From the NCBI GenBank assembly GCA_938014245.1, contig CALLSD010000060.1:74673-138672 (forward strand): DNA of 64,000 nt, given 5' to 3'. Below the pieces are notes generated by a model. The model worked only from the letters and a program-made list of their open reading frames with translations, was not told the origin of the DNA and made no database searches. This DNA comes from an uncultured Actinomyces sp. (GTDB taxonomy: Bacteria; Actinomycetota; Actinomycetes; Actinomycetales; Actinomycetaceae). Shown here piece by piece: positions 7,563 through 15,468 of this stretch (its first letter is position 1; the number at the start of each line of letters is the position of its first letter). Position numbers and translations under genes: made by a program.

Positions 7563-9929
7563 ATGAGCCGGTCCCTAGAGGAACAGCTAAAGTCGCAGGT
7601 TCGAGCGGTCTCTGGACGCCCTGAACGCGTCTCAACCGAGATGGAAGCATGGCAGGGGCTATCTGCGGCGATCATCGATCGCATCGCTGACCGCTGGCAT
7701 GCAACAGAGCGCACCTACGCAGTGGGGCGCATGGAACACTACTTTTCAGCAGAATTCCTGATGGGGCGGGCGCTCTTAAATAATCTTTCCAACCTTGGAA
7801 TGGTTGACGAGGCCCGCGAGGCCTTGGCAGCGCTGGGCAAGGACCTATCCGTGGTCTTGGAAGAAGAGCCCGATGCTGCGCTGGGTAACGGTGGCCTTGG
7901 TCGACTGGCTGCGTGTTTCCTGGATTCGTGCGCAACCTTGGATCTGCCGGTTGCTGGCTACGGTATTTTGTACCGCTACGGTCTGTTCAAGCAGCTTTTC
8001 GATAATGGCTTCCAGACTGAGCATCCCGATCCCTGGATGGAAGAGGGTTACCCCTTCGTCATTCGCCGCGAGGAAGAACAGCGCATTGTTCGCTACGCGG
8101 ATCTGACTGTCCGCGCCGTTCCTTATGACATGCCGATTACCGGCTACGGCACGAAGAACGTCAATACGCTGCGCCTGTGGAAGGCTGAGCCCATGGAGGA
8201 CTTCGACTACGATGCCTTCAACTCTCAGCGCTTTACCGACGCGATCGTTGATCGCGAACGCACCATGGATATTTCCCGCGTGCTGTACCCCAACGATACG
8301 ACCTTCGAAGGTAAGGTTCTGCGCGTGCGCCAGCAGTACTTCTTCTGCTCGGCTTCTCTGCAGGCAATCGTTGATAACTACGTCGCAGAACACGGCGATG
8401 ATCTGCGCGGCTTTGCGCAGTTCAATGCCGTTCAGCTCAATGACACGCACCCGGTTTTGGCTATCCCGGAACTCATGCGCATCCTGATGGATGAGCATGG
8501 CCTCGGCTGGGAAGAAGCATGGGAAGTTGTCTCACATACTTTCGCGTACACGAACCACACGGTCTTGGCTGAGGCTTTGGAGACCTGGGACATCCACATC
8601 TTTGATCGTCTCTTCCCCCGTATTTCTGAAATCGTTCGAGAGATCGATCGTCGTTTCCGCCTGGACATGTCCGAGCGCGGCGTTGATGGTGCAACCATCG
8701 ACTACATGGCTCCCGTCTCGGGTAACACTGTCCGTATGGCGTGGATTGCCTGCTACGCCTCGTACTCGATCAACGGCGTGGCTGCACTGCACACTGAAAT
8801 TATCAAGCGTGAGACGCTCAAAGAGTGGTATGCGATTTGGCCCGAGCGCTTTAATAACAAGACCAATGGCGTGACTCCGCGTCGTTGGCTCAAACAGTGC
8901 AACCCGCGTTTGGCGGCCCTCCTTGACGAGGTGACCGGATCGGATCGCTGGGTGACCGATCTTGATGAGCTTGCGAAGTTCACAGATGCCGGAAATTCTG
9001 ATCTGTATGCGCGTTTGTCTCAGATCAAGCATGCGAACAAGGTTGATTTTGCCGCGTGGGTGAAGGCTCGCGAGGGTGTCGAGATTGATCCCGATGCGAT
9101 CTTCGATGTTCAGATCAAGCGTCTACACGAGTACAAGCGTCAGCTGCTTAACGCGTTCTACGTCTTGGATCTGTACTTCCGCATCAAGGACAATCCTGCT
9201 CTGGATGTTCCCAAGCGCGTATTCGTTTTCGGCGCGAAGGCTGCCCCCGGCTACATTCGCGCGAAGGCGATTATCAAGCTGATTAACACCATTGCTGACC
9301 TGGTCAATAACGATCCGGACATCAATGGCCGCATCAAGGTCGTTTTCGTTCACAACTACAATGTCTCGCCCGCCGAGCACATCATTCCTGCTGCGGATGT
9401 TTCCGAGCAGATCTCGATGGCCGGAAAGGAAGCCTCGGGCACGTCCAACATGAAGTTCATGATGAACGGTGCGCTGACCTTGGGAACCTTGGATGGTGCG
9501 AACGTTGAGATTCTCGAGGCCGTGGGGGAGGAGAACGCGTACATCTTCGGTGCAACCGATGATGAGCTTCCCGAGCTTCGTCGCCACTACGATCCTCGCT
9601 GGCACTACGAGAATGTGCCTGGCTTGAAGCGCGTGATCGATGCTTTGACCGATGGAACGTTGAATGATTCCAACTCTGGTTGGTTCCATGATCTGCGTTG
9701 GTCGCTTCTGGAATCGGGATATGAGCCAGCTGACGTCTACTACGTCTTGGGTGACTTCGCTTCCTACCGTGAGACGAAGGATCGTATGGCGCAGGATTAC
9801 CGCGACCAAGAGGCTTGGGCACGTAGGGCTTGGGTCAATATCACGCGTTCCGGTCGTTTCTCCTCTGACCGAACCATCAGCGATTACGCTCGCGAGGTCT
9901 GGCACATCAGCGCCGAGCCGATTGCGTGA
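7563..9929 (+). CDS. glgP: Glycogen/starch alpha-glucan phosphorylase
   Basis: The 788-residue GT35 enzyme releases glucose-1-phosphate from alpha-1,4-glucan. Family landmarks are present in order: GRMEHYFSAEFLMGRALLNN near the N-terminus, LGNGGLGRLAACFLDS, FNAVQLNDTHPVLAIPELMR, TNHTVLAEALETW, FNNKTNGVTPRRWL, IKRLHEYKRQLLN, and the pyridoxal-phosphate lysine region EASGTSNMKFMMNGALTLG followed by GTLDGANVEI. Length is normal for bacterial GlgP. The ATG has AAGGAGAG ten bases upstream. It stands alone between marC and the GntR operon, with its own terminator, pointing to independent control of glycogen breakdown, possibly through the palindrome just upstream. Confidence 0.96.
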   Translation: MSRSLEEQLKSQVRAVSGRPERVSTEMEAWQGLSAAIIDRIADRWHATERTYAVGRMEHYFSAEFLMGRALLNNLSNLGMVDEAREALAALGKDLSVVLEEEPDAALGNGGLGRLAACFLDSCATLDLPVAGYGILYRYGLFKQLFDNGFQTEHPDPWMEEGYPFVIRREEEQRIVRYADLTVRAVPYDMPITGYGTKNVNTLRLWKAEPMEDFDYDAFNSQRFTDAIVDRERTMDISRVLYPNDTTFEGKVLRVRQQYFFCSASLQAIVDNYVAEHGDDLRGFAQFNAVQLNDTHPVLAIPELMRILMDEHGLGWEEAWEVVSHTFAYTNHTVLAEALETWDIHIFDRLFPRISEIVREIDRRFRLDMSERGVDGATIDYMAPVSGNTVRMAWIACYASYSINGVAALHTEIIKRETLKEWYAIWPERFNNKTNGVTPRRWLKQCNPRLAALLDEVTGSDRWVTDLDELAKFTDAGNSDLYARLSQIKHANKVDFAAWVKAREGVEIDPDAIFDVQIKRLHEYKRQLLNAFYVLDLYFRIKDNPALDVPKRVFVFGAKAAPGYIRAKAIIKLINTIADLVNNDPDINGRIKVVFVHNYNVSPAEHIIPAADVSEQISMAGKEASGTSNMKFMMNGALTLGTLDGANVEILEAVGEENAYIFGATDDELPELRRHYDPRWHYENVPGLKRVIDALTDGTLNDSNSGWFHDLRWSLLESGYEPADVYYVLGDFASYRETKDRMAQDYRDQEAWARRAWVNITRSGRFSSDRTISDYAREVWHISAEPIA

Positions 9930-9979
9930 ATGCGTCATAGGCGGCCATTTAGAGGCTGAATGCACGGCTTAATGCCGTA

Positions 9980-10012
9980 ACGCCCCGTTGGGATTTTCCC
10001 AACGGGGCGTTT
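9980..10012 (+). terminator. Rho-independent terminator after glgP
   Basis: ACGCCCCGTTGGG at 9980-9992 pairs perfectly with CCCAACGGGGCGT at 9998-10010 around an ATTTT loop. It sits 50 bases past the glgP stop and blocks read-through into the GntR operon. The trailing T run is short. Confidence 0.85.
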
Positions 10013-10036
10013 GCTGTCCTTCGTGTTCCGATCAAA

Positions 10037-10096
10037 CTGTATTACTGTGTTGACACAGTTTCGATAGTGTGGCACTGTATTAGTGTATTAATACAG
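10037..10096 (+). promoter_or_regulatory. GntR-operon promoter region with two similar 22-bp operator-like copies
   Basis: Two 22-base segments (10037-10058 and 10075-10096) agree at 18 of 22 positions; both begin CTGTATTA and end ACAG. The second is an inverted repeat CTGTATTA / TAATACAG with a 6-base spacer. The first contains ACTGTGT-TG-ACACAGT. The first copy also overlaps a perfect -35-like TTGACA at 10050-10055. The downstream gene is a YtrA-type GntR repressor, which typically controls its own ABC operon through such T/A-rich palindromes. Autoregulation is therefore the likely role. Confidence 0.6.
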
Positions 10097-10117
10097 ATAG
10101 ACAGGAGGGATACATCG

Positions 10118-10483
10118 ATGCGCATCGATGACACCCGTCCAATCTGGATCCAATTAGCTGATTCGTTCCGCGCTCGTATTACCGACGGTACGTGGAAACC
10201 TGGCGAAAAGATCCCCTCCGTGCGTGATCTCGCGATCGAGGCAGGCACCAATCCCAATACCGTTCAGCGAGCCCTGAGTGCACTTGATGAAGAAGGACTG
10301 ACGGTCCCGAAACGGACCGCAGGACGCTTCGTCGCAACTGATGAACGCGCTCTGCATGCTCTACGGAAGAACGACGCGCATCTTGCGGCAGACGCCTACA
10401 TTCGCGCATGTCGCTCACTGGGAATCGATCTGGAAGGTGCCCGGGCTCTGATCGATCAACGTTGGGATGCCACGGAGAAGTAG
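10118..10483 (+). CDS. GntR family transcriptional regulator, YtrA subfamily
   Basis: The 121-residue protein has a winged helix-turn-helix domain (PIWIQLADSFRARITDGTW ... IPSVRDLAIEAGTNPNTVQRALSALDEEGL ... GRFVA) and a short helical C-terminus of about 40 residues rather than a large ligand-binding domain. That layout is the YtrA subfamily, whose members sit first in operons for ABC exporters and sense cell-envelope or antibiotic stress. ATG 10118 follows AGGAGGG with an eight-base gap, which decides the start. It is 16 bases from the ABC ATPase gene, and two operator-like repeats lie in front of it. Confidence 0.9.
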   Translation: MRIDDTRPIWIQLADSFRARITDGTWKPGEKIPSVRDLAIEAGTNPNTVQRALSALDEEGLTVPKRTAGRFVATDERALHALRKNDAHLAADAYIRACRSLGIDLEGARALIDQRWDATEK

Positions 10484-10499
10484 CCAAGGAGGCATACTC

Positions 10500-11228
10500 A
10501 TGACCACACAAACTGAGCGGTCAAGGTGTGCGGGGCACGGCCTCGTCCACGTGGACCACCTCACGAAGCATTACCGGAAAACGCCGGCTCTACGGGACTA
10601 CTCGCTGTCACTGGATTCCGGGCACATCGTCGGTCTGATGGGTCCCAACGGATGTGGGAAAACGACGCTGCTGAAAATCCTCGCGGGCGTATTGAATGAT
10701 TATCAAGGGCAGGTGAGTATCGATGGACACAAACCTGGAATCGATACAAAAGCCATTGTGTCCTACTTGCCTTCGGCAGCATTCCTTAACGGCGAATGGA
10801 CCGTGGAGCGTGCGATTAACATCTACTCGCGTTTCTTTGCTGATTTTGAACCGGAAAGAGCGCGAACCATGGTTGATTTCTTTAAACTCCCCGAGAATCG
10901 TCCGCTCAGTGAGATGAGCAAAGGAATGGGAGAAAAGCTTCAAATCAGCCTGATCATGGCGCGCAAAGCGAAGGTTTTCTTGTTGGACGAGCCGATTAGT
11001 GGAGTAGACCCAGCAACTCGCGACATTATCCTCGAGGGTATTTTGCGTGAGTTCAATCCCGAGTCGCTCCTCATCATGTCAACCCACCTGATTTCGGATA
11101 TCGAACATTTCGTCGACTATGCGCTCTTCATGAAAGAGGGACGGGTTCTTCTTCAAGGAGATGCGGATGATCTGCGTGCAACGCGTGGGGACTCTTTAGA
11201 TGCGATTTTCAGGAAGGAATACCGCTGA
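10500..11228 (+). CDS. ABC transporter ATP-binding protein (YtrB-like)
   Basis: The 242-residue ATPase shows Walker A GPNGCGKTTLLKIL, a signature-like segment LSEMSKGMGEKLQISLIMA (SKGMG in place of canonical LSGGQ), Walker B VFLLDEPISGVD, and the switch His in LIMSTHLISD. The degenerate signature is common in ABC-2 type exporter ATPases encoded next to YtrA-type regulators. ATG 10500 is chosen because AAGGAGG lies seven bases upstream. Its stop overlaps the permease start (TGATG), so the two products are probably made in equal amounts and form one transporter. Confidence 0.93.
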   Translation: MTTQTERSRCAGHGLVHVDHLTKHYRKTPALRDYSLSLDSGHIVGLMGPNGCGKTTLLKILAGVLNDYQGQVSIDGHKPGIDTKAIVSYLPSAAFLNGEWTVERAINIYSRFFADFEPERARTMVDFFKLPENRPLSEMSKGMGEKLQISLIMARKAKVFLLDEPISGVDPATRDIILEGILREFNPESLLIMSTHLISDIEHFVDYALFMKEGRVLLQGDADDLRATRGDSLDAIFRKEYR

Positions 11229-12040
11229 TGTTCGGGAAAATGCTGTCTTATGAAATCAGTAGTCGCCTGCGTGCTGATCTTCGTGAAATGGGGACCGCTA
11301 TTGCGATCCTTGCCGTGACGGTCGGTGTTGTCGCAAGTGGAGTCCCAGGACTGAGCGGGACAATGACCATGTTTGGTTACCTGATGTGCGTAGCGATTCC
11401 TGTGGGTGCAGCGATCAGTGGAATGAGTGACTACTGGAAGACTCTGTACGGACAACAGGGGTACTTCACCATGACTCTGCCCGTGTCAGGCGCCGTGATC
11501 TACTGGGCAAAGGTCAGCCGAATGATCATCGAATTCCTCGTCGCACTTGCTTTAGCCATCGGCGGAGGCATTGCAGTTGCTTGGGCAGCGGCATGGAGTC
11601 AGGGAATCACCCTCGCCGACTACACTGCCGGCCCGCGTTCGCTATTTGCGACTTTTTCGACTCTGGTGCTTGTGATCCTGTTTATTGCATGGATCGTTTC
11701 GTGTCTTGCGCTGATTCTTCAGGTCTGTGCGGTCATGAGTCTTGCGGCCGAAGGACGCTTCAACCACATGGGCTTTGGTGCGGTGGCTATCGGATTGGTC
11801 CTGCTTTACATTGTTGACCAGGTTTTGAGTGGAATTGGAACCTTCTTCATGCCCTTCTCGATGACTCCTGACGGTCAATTCAGTACCGAGGTTATGTGGA
11901 CGTCATATCGCGCGACTTTAGGAACTGATGGGTATCCGAATGTTTGGGGAATGGGCGCGTGTATTTTGGTCCCTCTCTTTGCGCTATTCCTAGCTGTGTG
12001 GGCCTCGCGCTCGATTGAAAGGCGCACGTCTTTGCGATGA
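11228..12040 (+). CDS. ABC-2 type transporter permease
   Basis: The 270-residue protein has about six transmembrane segments (for example IAILAVTVGVVASGVPGLSG, FLVALALAIGGGIAVAWAA, LVLVILFIAWIVSCLALIL, a glycine-rich segment near 190-210, and a C-terminal ILVPLFALFLAVWAS). It has no recognised soluble domain. The cluster RLQGYFTMTLPVSGAVIYWAK-like region after the second helix resembles permeases that pair with YtrA-regulated ATPases. It is translationally coupled to the ATPase. The exported substrate (peptide, lipid or antibiotic) cannot be inferred. Confidence 0.83.
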   Translation: MFGKMLSYEISSRLRADLREMGTAIAILAVTVGVVASGVPGLSGTMTMFGYLMCVAIPVGAAISGMSDYWKTLYGQQGYFTMTLPVSGAVIYWAKVSRMIIEFLVALALAIGGGIAVAWAAAWSQGITLADYTAGPRSLFATFSTLVLVILFIAWIVSCLALILQVCAVMSLAAEGRFNHMGFGAVAIGLVLLYIVDQVLSGIGTFFMPFSMTPDGQFSTEVMWTSYRATLGTDGYPNVWGMGACILVPLFALFLAVWASRSIERRTSLR

Positions 12041-12098
12041 GCTAATCGCGCGCTCTGTATCCTTGAAAGCAGACTGCGCGCAATTGTTGGAGGCTGCG

Positions 12099-12704
12099 AT
12101 GGTATTCACGACTGTTATCTCGTCTTTTGTTCAGCTCGCACTTGCCCTTGTTCTTCCGGTTGCATGGTGGGCTGTTGCAACGCGCAGGCGCGTTGAGTTC
12201 GCAACGTGGATTGGCCTCGTCGTCCCCGAGTGGAAAGCAAAGCGCCAGCGTCTTGTGCTCGCGCTCATGGTATGGGCCGCTGTCGCCGTGCTTTCAGTCG
12301 CGCTTCTTTCCTCGGCTGCTGGCGGGACAGCCTCCTCACGCTTCGCAGGCAGTGGGATCTACGGAGCGATAGCGGTTCTCTTCTACGCCTTCATTCAGAC
12401 CGGCCTATCGGAAGAGATCCTCTTTCGAGGATTCCTTGGAAAGAAGCTGAGCGAGAAGTTTGGGTTCAGAGTTGGAAACACTGTGCAGGCCGTGGTCTTC
12501 GGTCTTGTACATGTGGTTCTGCTTTCCTCAGCGTTCACCCTGCTCCCACTTATTGGCGTGGGAGTGCTGACTGCGGTCAGTGGCTGGATTATGGGCTGGG
12601 TGAACGAAGAGGCGGCAGGCGGTTCCATTCTTCCCAGTTGGATGATGCATTCCCTTGCCAACCTCCTCGTTGGTTGGGGAGCGGTGTTTGGGTTTCTTGC
12701 TTAA
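12099..12704 (+). CDS. CPBP family intramembrane glutamic endopeptidase (CAAX protease/Abi)
   Basis: The 201-residue membrane protein has the CPBP motifs: LSEEILFRGFLGKKL (EExxxR), FGLVHVVLL (catalytic His), and a C-terminal conserved helix HSLANLLVGWGA. The family includes Rce1-type intramembrane proteases and, in bacteria, bacteriocin self-immunity and regulatory proteases. ATG 12099 has GGAGG five bases upstream and gives a normal length. It follows the GntR/ABC genes by 58 bases on the same strand and may belong to the same envelope-stress operon, though no direct coupling is seen. Confidence 0.88.
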   Translation: MVFTTVISSFVQLALALVLPVAWWAVATRRRVEFATWIGLVVPEWKAKRQRLVLALMVWAAVAVLSVALLSSAAGGTASSRFAGSGIYGAIAVLFYAFIQTGLSEEILFRGFLGKKLSEKFGFRVGNTVQAVVFGLVHVVLLSSAFTLLPLIGVGVLTAVSGWIMGWVNEEAAGGSILPSWMMHSLANLLVGWGAVFGFLA

Positions 12705-12819
12705 GGGATAATTCTGCAAATATCGCTGAGCTTTTCCGCGGGCGACTGGGTACCGTTAAACCTAGATGACACTCCTTCTATCGCCGCGAGGTGCAGGCGA
12801 AATGCTCAAAGGAAGCCGA

Positions 12820-13797
12820 ATGATCGTTGACATGAATACGGGGCAGCCGAATTTCTCCGCGACTCCTCAAAACCCTGATCTGCTCAGATGGGTTGGGATT
12901 CAAGTCGCAGTTGTCGTGCTTGCCTGGCTCATTGGCATGATTGTTCGCCGTTTCCTTGCTTCGCGAATGACGATGTCCACTGCCTCAGCAACTTTGACCG
13001 GCATGCTTGGTGTGTGGGCTGGACTGCTCTTTGCCGGCTGGATTTTCTCAAGCTCTGATATGTGGCGCCCGGCCATGATTGCCGTCGCGGCCGTGGTTTC
13101 CCTCCTTGTCGTCACTGTCTGCGCTCTCATCGTCGCCTATCTGCACCCGCGTCCCGGCCTCGATCCGATCGCTGAGGTTGCCGCGCGAGGCGAATCCGAT
13201 ACGCGCGAATTCAAGTCCAGCGCACGCTGGAATATGCGTACCCAGCAGCGGGATGATGCGATGGAGACCGTCATTGCCAAGACTGTTGCTGCCTTCATGA
13301 ATTCCGGTGGCGGAACGCTCCTCATCGGTGTTGATGATGATGGAAAGCTCATCGGTTTAGGCCCGGACTATGCGACATTGAAGAGTCCTGATGCTGATCG
13401 TTTTGAACTGTGGATTCGCGATCTGTGGGGGCAACGCCTCGGAACTAACGCGGCTGCGCTGCCAAGCGTCGATTTCGCTCCGGCCACGGATCCCCAATAG
13501 GGCTACGAGGCTCAGGAAGTCTGCCGCGTGACCGTTCCTCCCAGCCCGAGGCCTGTGTACCTCCTTGGTCCCAAAGGTAAGGGGGCGCCGGAGCTGTGGG
13601 TTCGCGTGGGTAACTCAACGCGGCGCCTCGAGGTTTCCGACGCGGTTGAGTACATTACTCACCGTTGGCCTTCCAGCGTGCGCACGACCTTGTGGGGGCG
13701 TATTCGCATGTTCTTCTTCACTAGGGGAGGGCGTCGTGAGCGTCCCGCCGCGCTTCCGCGTTTTGTCCAGCGTGTGTTGATGGATTCGGAGGAGTAA
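12820..13797 (+). pseudogene. AlbA_2/Schlafen-AAA_4 domain protein interrupted by an in-frame TAG
   Basis: Two reading stretches lie in the same frame: 12820-13500 (ending DFAPATDPQ then TAG at 13498-13500) and the codons from 13501 to 13797. The first has two transmembrane helices and an AlbA_2 domain (ESDTREFKSSARWNM ... AAFMNSGGGTLLIGVDDDG). The second carries the rest of the same domain (EVCRVTVPPSPRPVYLL ... ELWVRVGNSTRRLEVSDAVE), which normally follows directly in one chain. Joined they give about 325 residues. The simplest view is a nonsense mutation, for instance from CAG; stop read-through or a sequencing error are alternatives. ATG 12820 is preferred to 12766 since it has AAGGAAG in front. 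Confidence 0.75.
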
Positions 13798-13817
13798 GAC
13801 TCCTCGAAGGGCAGCTT

Positions 13818-13847
13818 TAATAAAAACGTATAGACTATGTTTTATTA
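13818..13847. promoter_or_regulatory. AT-rich inverted repeat upstream of the DUF2249 gene
   Basis: TAATAAAA at 13818-13825 is the exact reverse complement of TTTTATTA at 13840-13847, with a 14-base spacer that includes TATAGACTATG. It lies 55 bases before the DUF2249 gene and 20 bases after the interrupted gene. Arm spacing fits a dimeric repressor or activator site. There is no GC-rich stem, so it is not a terminator. Confidence 0.45.
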
Positions 13848-13902
13848 GAAGCCGTTGCTCAGGCGTTAATGACACTCGCCGAGGCCCGACGAGAGGAAAC
13901 TC

Positions 13903-14247
13903 ATGATCGAACCCAATTCTGACCTGCCCGAATTTGACCTCCGCGATGTTTCCGCCGAAAAGGCGCAGGAGCCTGCTCAGAACTCCGGTGGATGCGGTTG
14001 CGGTTGTAACCACGAGGCTGAGCTGCCGCGCTTGGATGCGCGTCCCTTCCCGCCTCGCTTGCGTCACCCCGCAATCCTGGGTGCGGTGTCTTCTCTGAAT
14101 GTTGGCGAGGCGATGGAACTGGTCGCGCCTCACGTGCCAACGCCCTTGCTCAACCAGATCGACATGATGCTGGAAGGCGAGTTTGCCTACGAGCTGGTCG
14201 CCGTCAGCGATGAAGGCGCGATCGTTAAAATCTCCCGCGTTGGCTGA
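13903..14247 (+). CDS. DUF2249-like small protein with Cys-rich linker
   Basis: The 114-residue protein has an acidic N-terminal tail, a short Cys/Gly linker (GGCGCGCN, residues about 28-35), and a DUF2249-like domain (LDARPFPPRLRHPAILGAVSSL ... GEAMELVAPHVPTPLLNQI ... YELVAVSDEGAIVKISR). DUF2249 domains resemble TusA-like folds and are often found with anaerobic or nitric-oxide-related genes; the function is not established. The three closely spaced Cys could bind a metal or be redox-active. A ribosome binding site GAGAGGAAACTC lies just before the ATG. It is monocistronic, with an AT-rich palindrome in the promoter region. Confidence 0.75.
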   Translation: MIEPNSDLPEFDLRDVSAEKAQEPAQNSGGCGCGCNHEAELPRLDARPFPPRLRHPAILGAVSSLNVGEAMELVAPHVPTPLLNQIDMMLEGEFAYELVAVSDEGAIVKISRVG

Positions 14248-14379
14248 GCAGAATATATAAACTGTTCGCCCCGATGGCGCGCCTAGGTTCAAGACCGCGG
14301 GATTACGCAGAGAGGTGTCGGGGGAGAGGGATCCTTCAAGACGCTATTCTTGAAGAATAACGTTCACGTGGAGGTCGGA

Positions 14380-15459
14380 ATGCGCAAAACTCTCCCCAAC
14401 GACATCAAAGAAATCCTCGCAAGCGGGGACGTCGAGGCCGTGGCTGAGGCAGTGAAAAACTGCGAGATTGGCGCATACCTGCGGAGCGAATACGGAAAGC
14501 CCAAACTCTTGCACCTCCTCTGCTCGCAAGAGATTGTCGAGTTCTTGGTCGCTCGAGGCGAGGACATCAACTGTCGCAATGAACGCGGACAAACCCCCAT
14601 TCACTGCCGCGTCAAGCAACGTCGACCCGATCTGATCCCCGGTCTCATTGCCCTTGGCGGCGATATCAATGCCCGAGATAACACGGACCAAACTCCGTTG
14701 TTCGGCGCTGTCGAACGCCTGGACGCGCCCGAGGTGGAACAGATGATCCAGTGGGGCGCTGACCCCACTCTTGATGCGCATTCAAAGATCTATGGGGACT
14801 ACACGCTGACGAAGTACGCGCTCAGTTGGTACAACTTGTTTGATTCCCCCAGAATCTTGCGTATTTTCAAGGTTTTGCGTGCTCATGGTGCACACCCAAG
14901 CGGCGAGGAATACAAAGCTCTTCAAGCCATGGATAAAGATCGCTGCTCGATCATCGCCCACAACCCTGAAGATGCCAGCAACCCCCGCTTCCAAGAAGCC
15001 GCGGAAGCCTTGCGGCAGCTGTGCGAAATGTTCGGCGTCGCTCAGCAAGTTGCGCGTCCCGCCCCAAGCGTTGGAGAAAAGCTCGAGCTCGATCCTTCAA
15101 AGAGCTGGAAGAAGCTTTCCAACGAACTTTGGGACTTGCTCGTTCCACTTGATAATCAGGCCGAGACACTCCAAGGCGAAGCCATCAGGATCACGGGCAA
15201 GGTTGCCTACGAGGTCTACGACAACGGCGGCATTAACTGGGAACCGACTTTTAACGCGCTCCTCAAGCAATTCCTCGAGATCATTTCCTCTCAGGTCCCC
15301 CTCAGCGCAGACGAGCTTGCGCGCGCCACGAAAGCAGTGGGGGACCTTCGCGGTGGAAAATCAACCGAGGCCAGTGACGTCTTACGCGAAGCCGCTGTTC
15401 ACTGGGTGCTTGCCAATCCTGTCTTACGCGAAAACACCCTGCCTTTCCTCGGCCGGTAA
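14380..15459 (+). CDS. Ankyrin repeat protein
   Basis: The 359-residue protein has ankyrin repeats from about residue 15 to 145. Recognisable pieces are PKLLHLLCSQEIVEFLVARGEDINCRN, ERGQTPIHCRVKQRRPDLI (next repeat), ALGGDINARDNTDQTPLFGA and QMIQWGADPTLD. The remainder is helical with no recognised domain. No signal peptide is seen, so it should be cytoplasmic. GGAGG five bases before ATG 14380 decides the start against an in-frame TTG at 14350. Ankyrin proteins bind other proteins; no partner is suggested by neighbours. It converges with the RNA helicase gene, ten bases apart. Confidence 0.85.
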   Translation: MRKTLPNDIKEILASGDVEAVAEAVKNCEIGAYLRSEYGKPKLLHLLCSQEIVEFLVARGEDINCRNERGQTPIHCRVKQRRPDLIPGLIALGGDINARDNTDQTPLFGAVERLDAPEVEQMIQWGADPTLDAHSKIYGDYTLTKYALSWYNLFDSPRILRIFKVLRAHGAHPSGEEYKALQAMDKDRCSIIAHNPEDASNPRFQEAAEALRQLCEMFGVAQQVARPAPSVGEKLELDPSKSWKKLSNELWDLLVPLDNQAETLQGEAIRITGKVAYEVYDNGGINWEPTFNALLKQFLEIISSQVPLSADELARATKAVGDLRGGKSTEASDVLREAAVHWVLANPVLRENTLPFLGR

Positions 15460-15468
15460 ACGCGCGCC

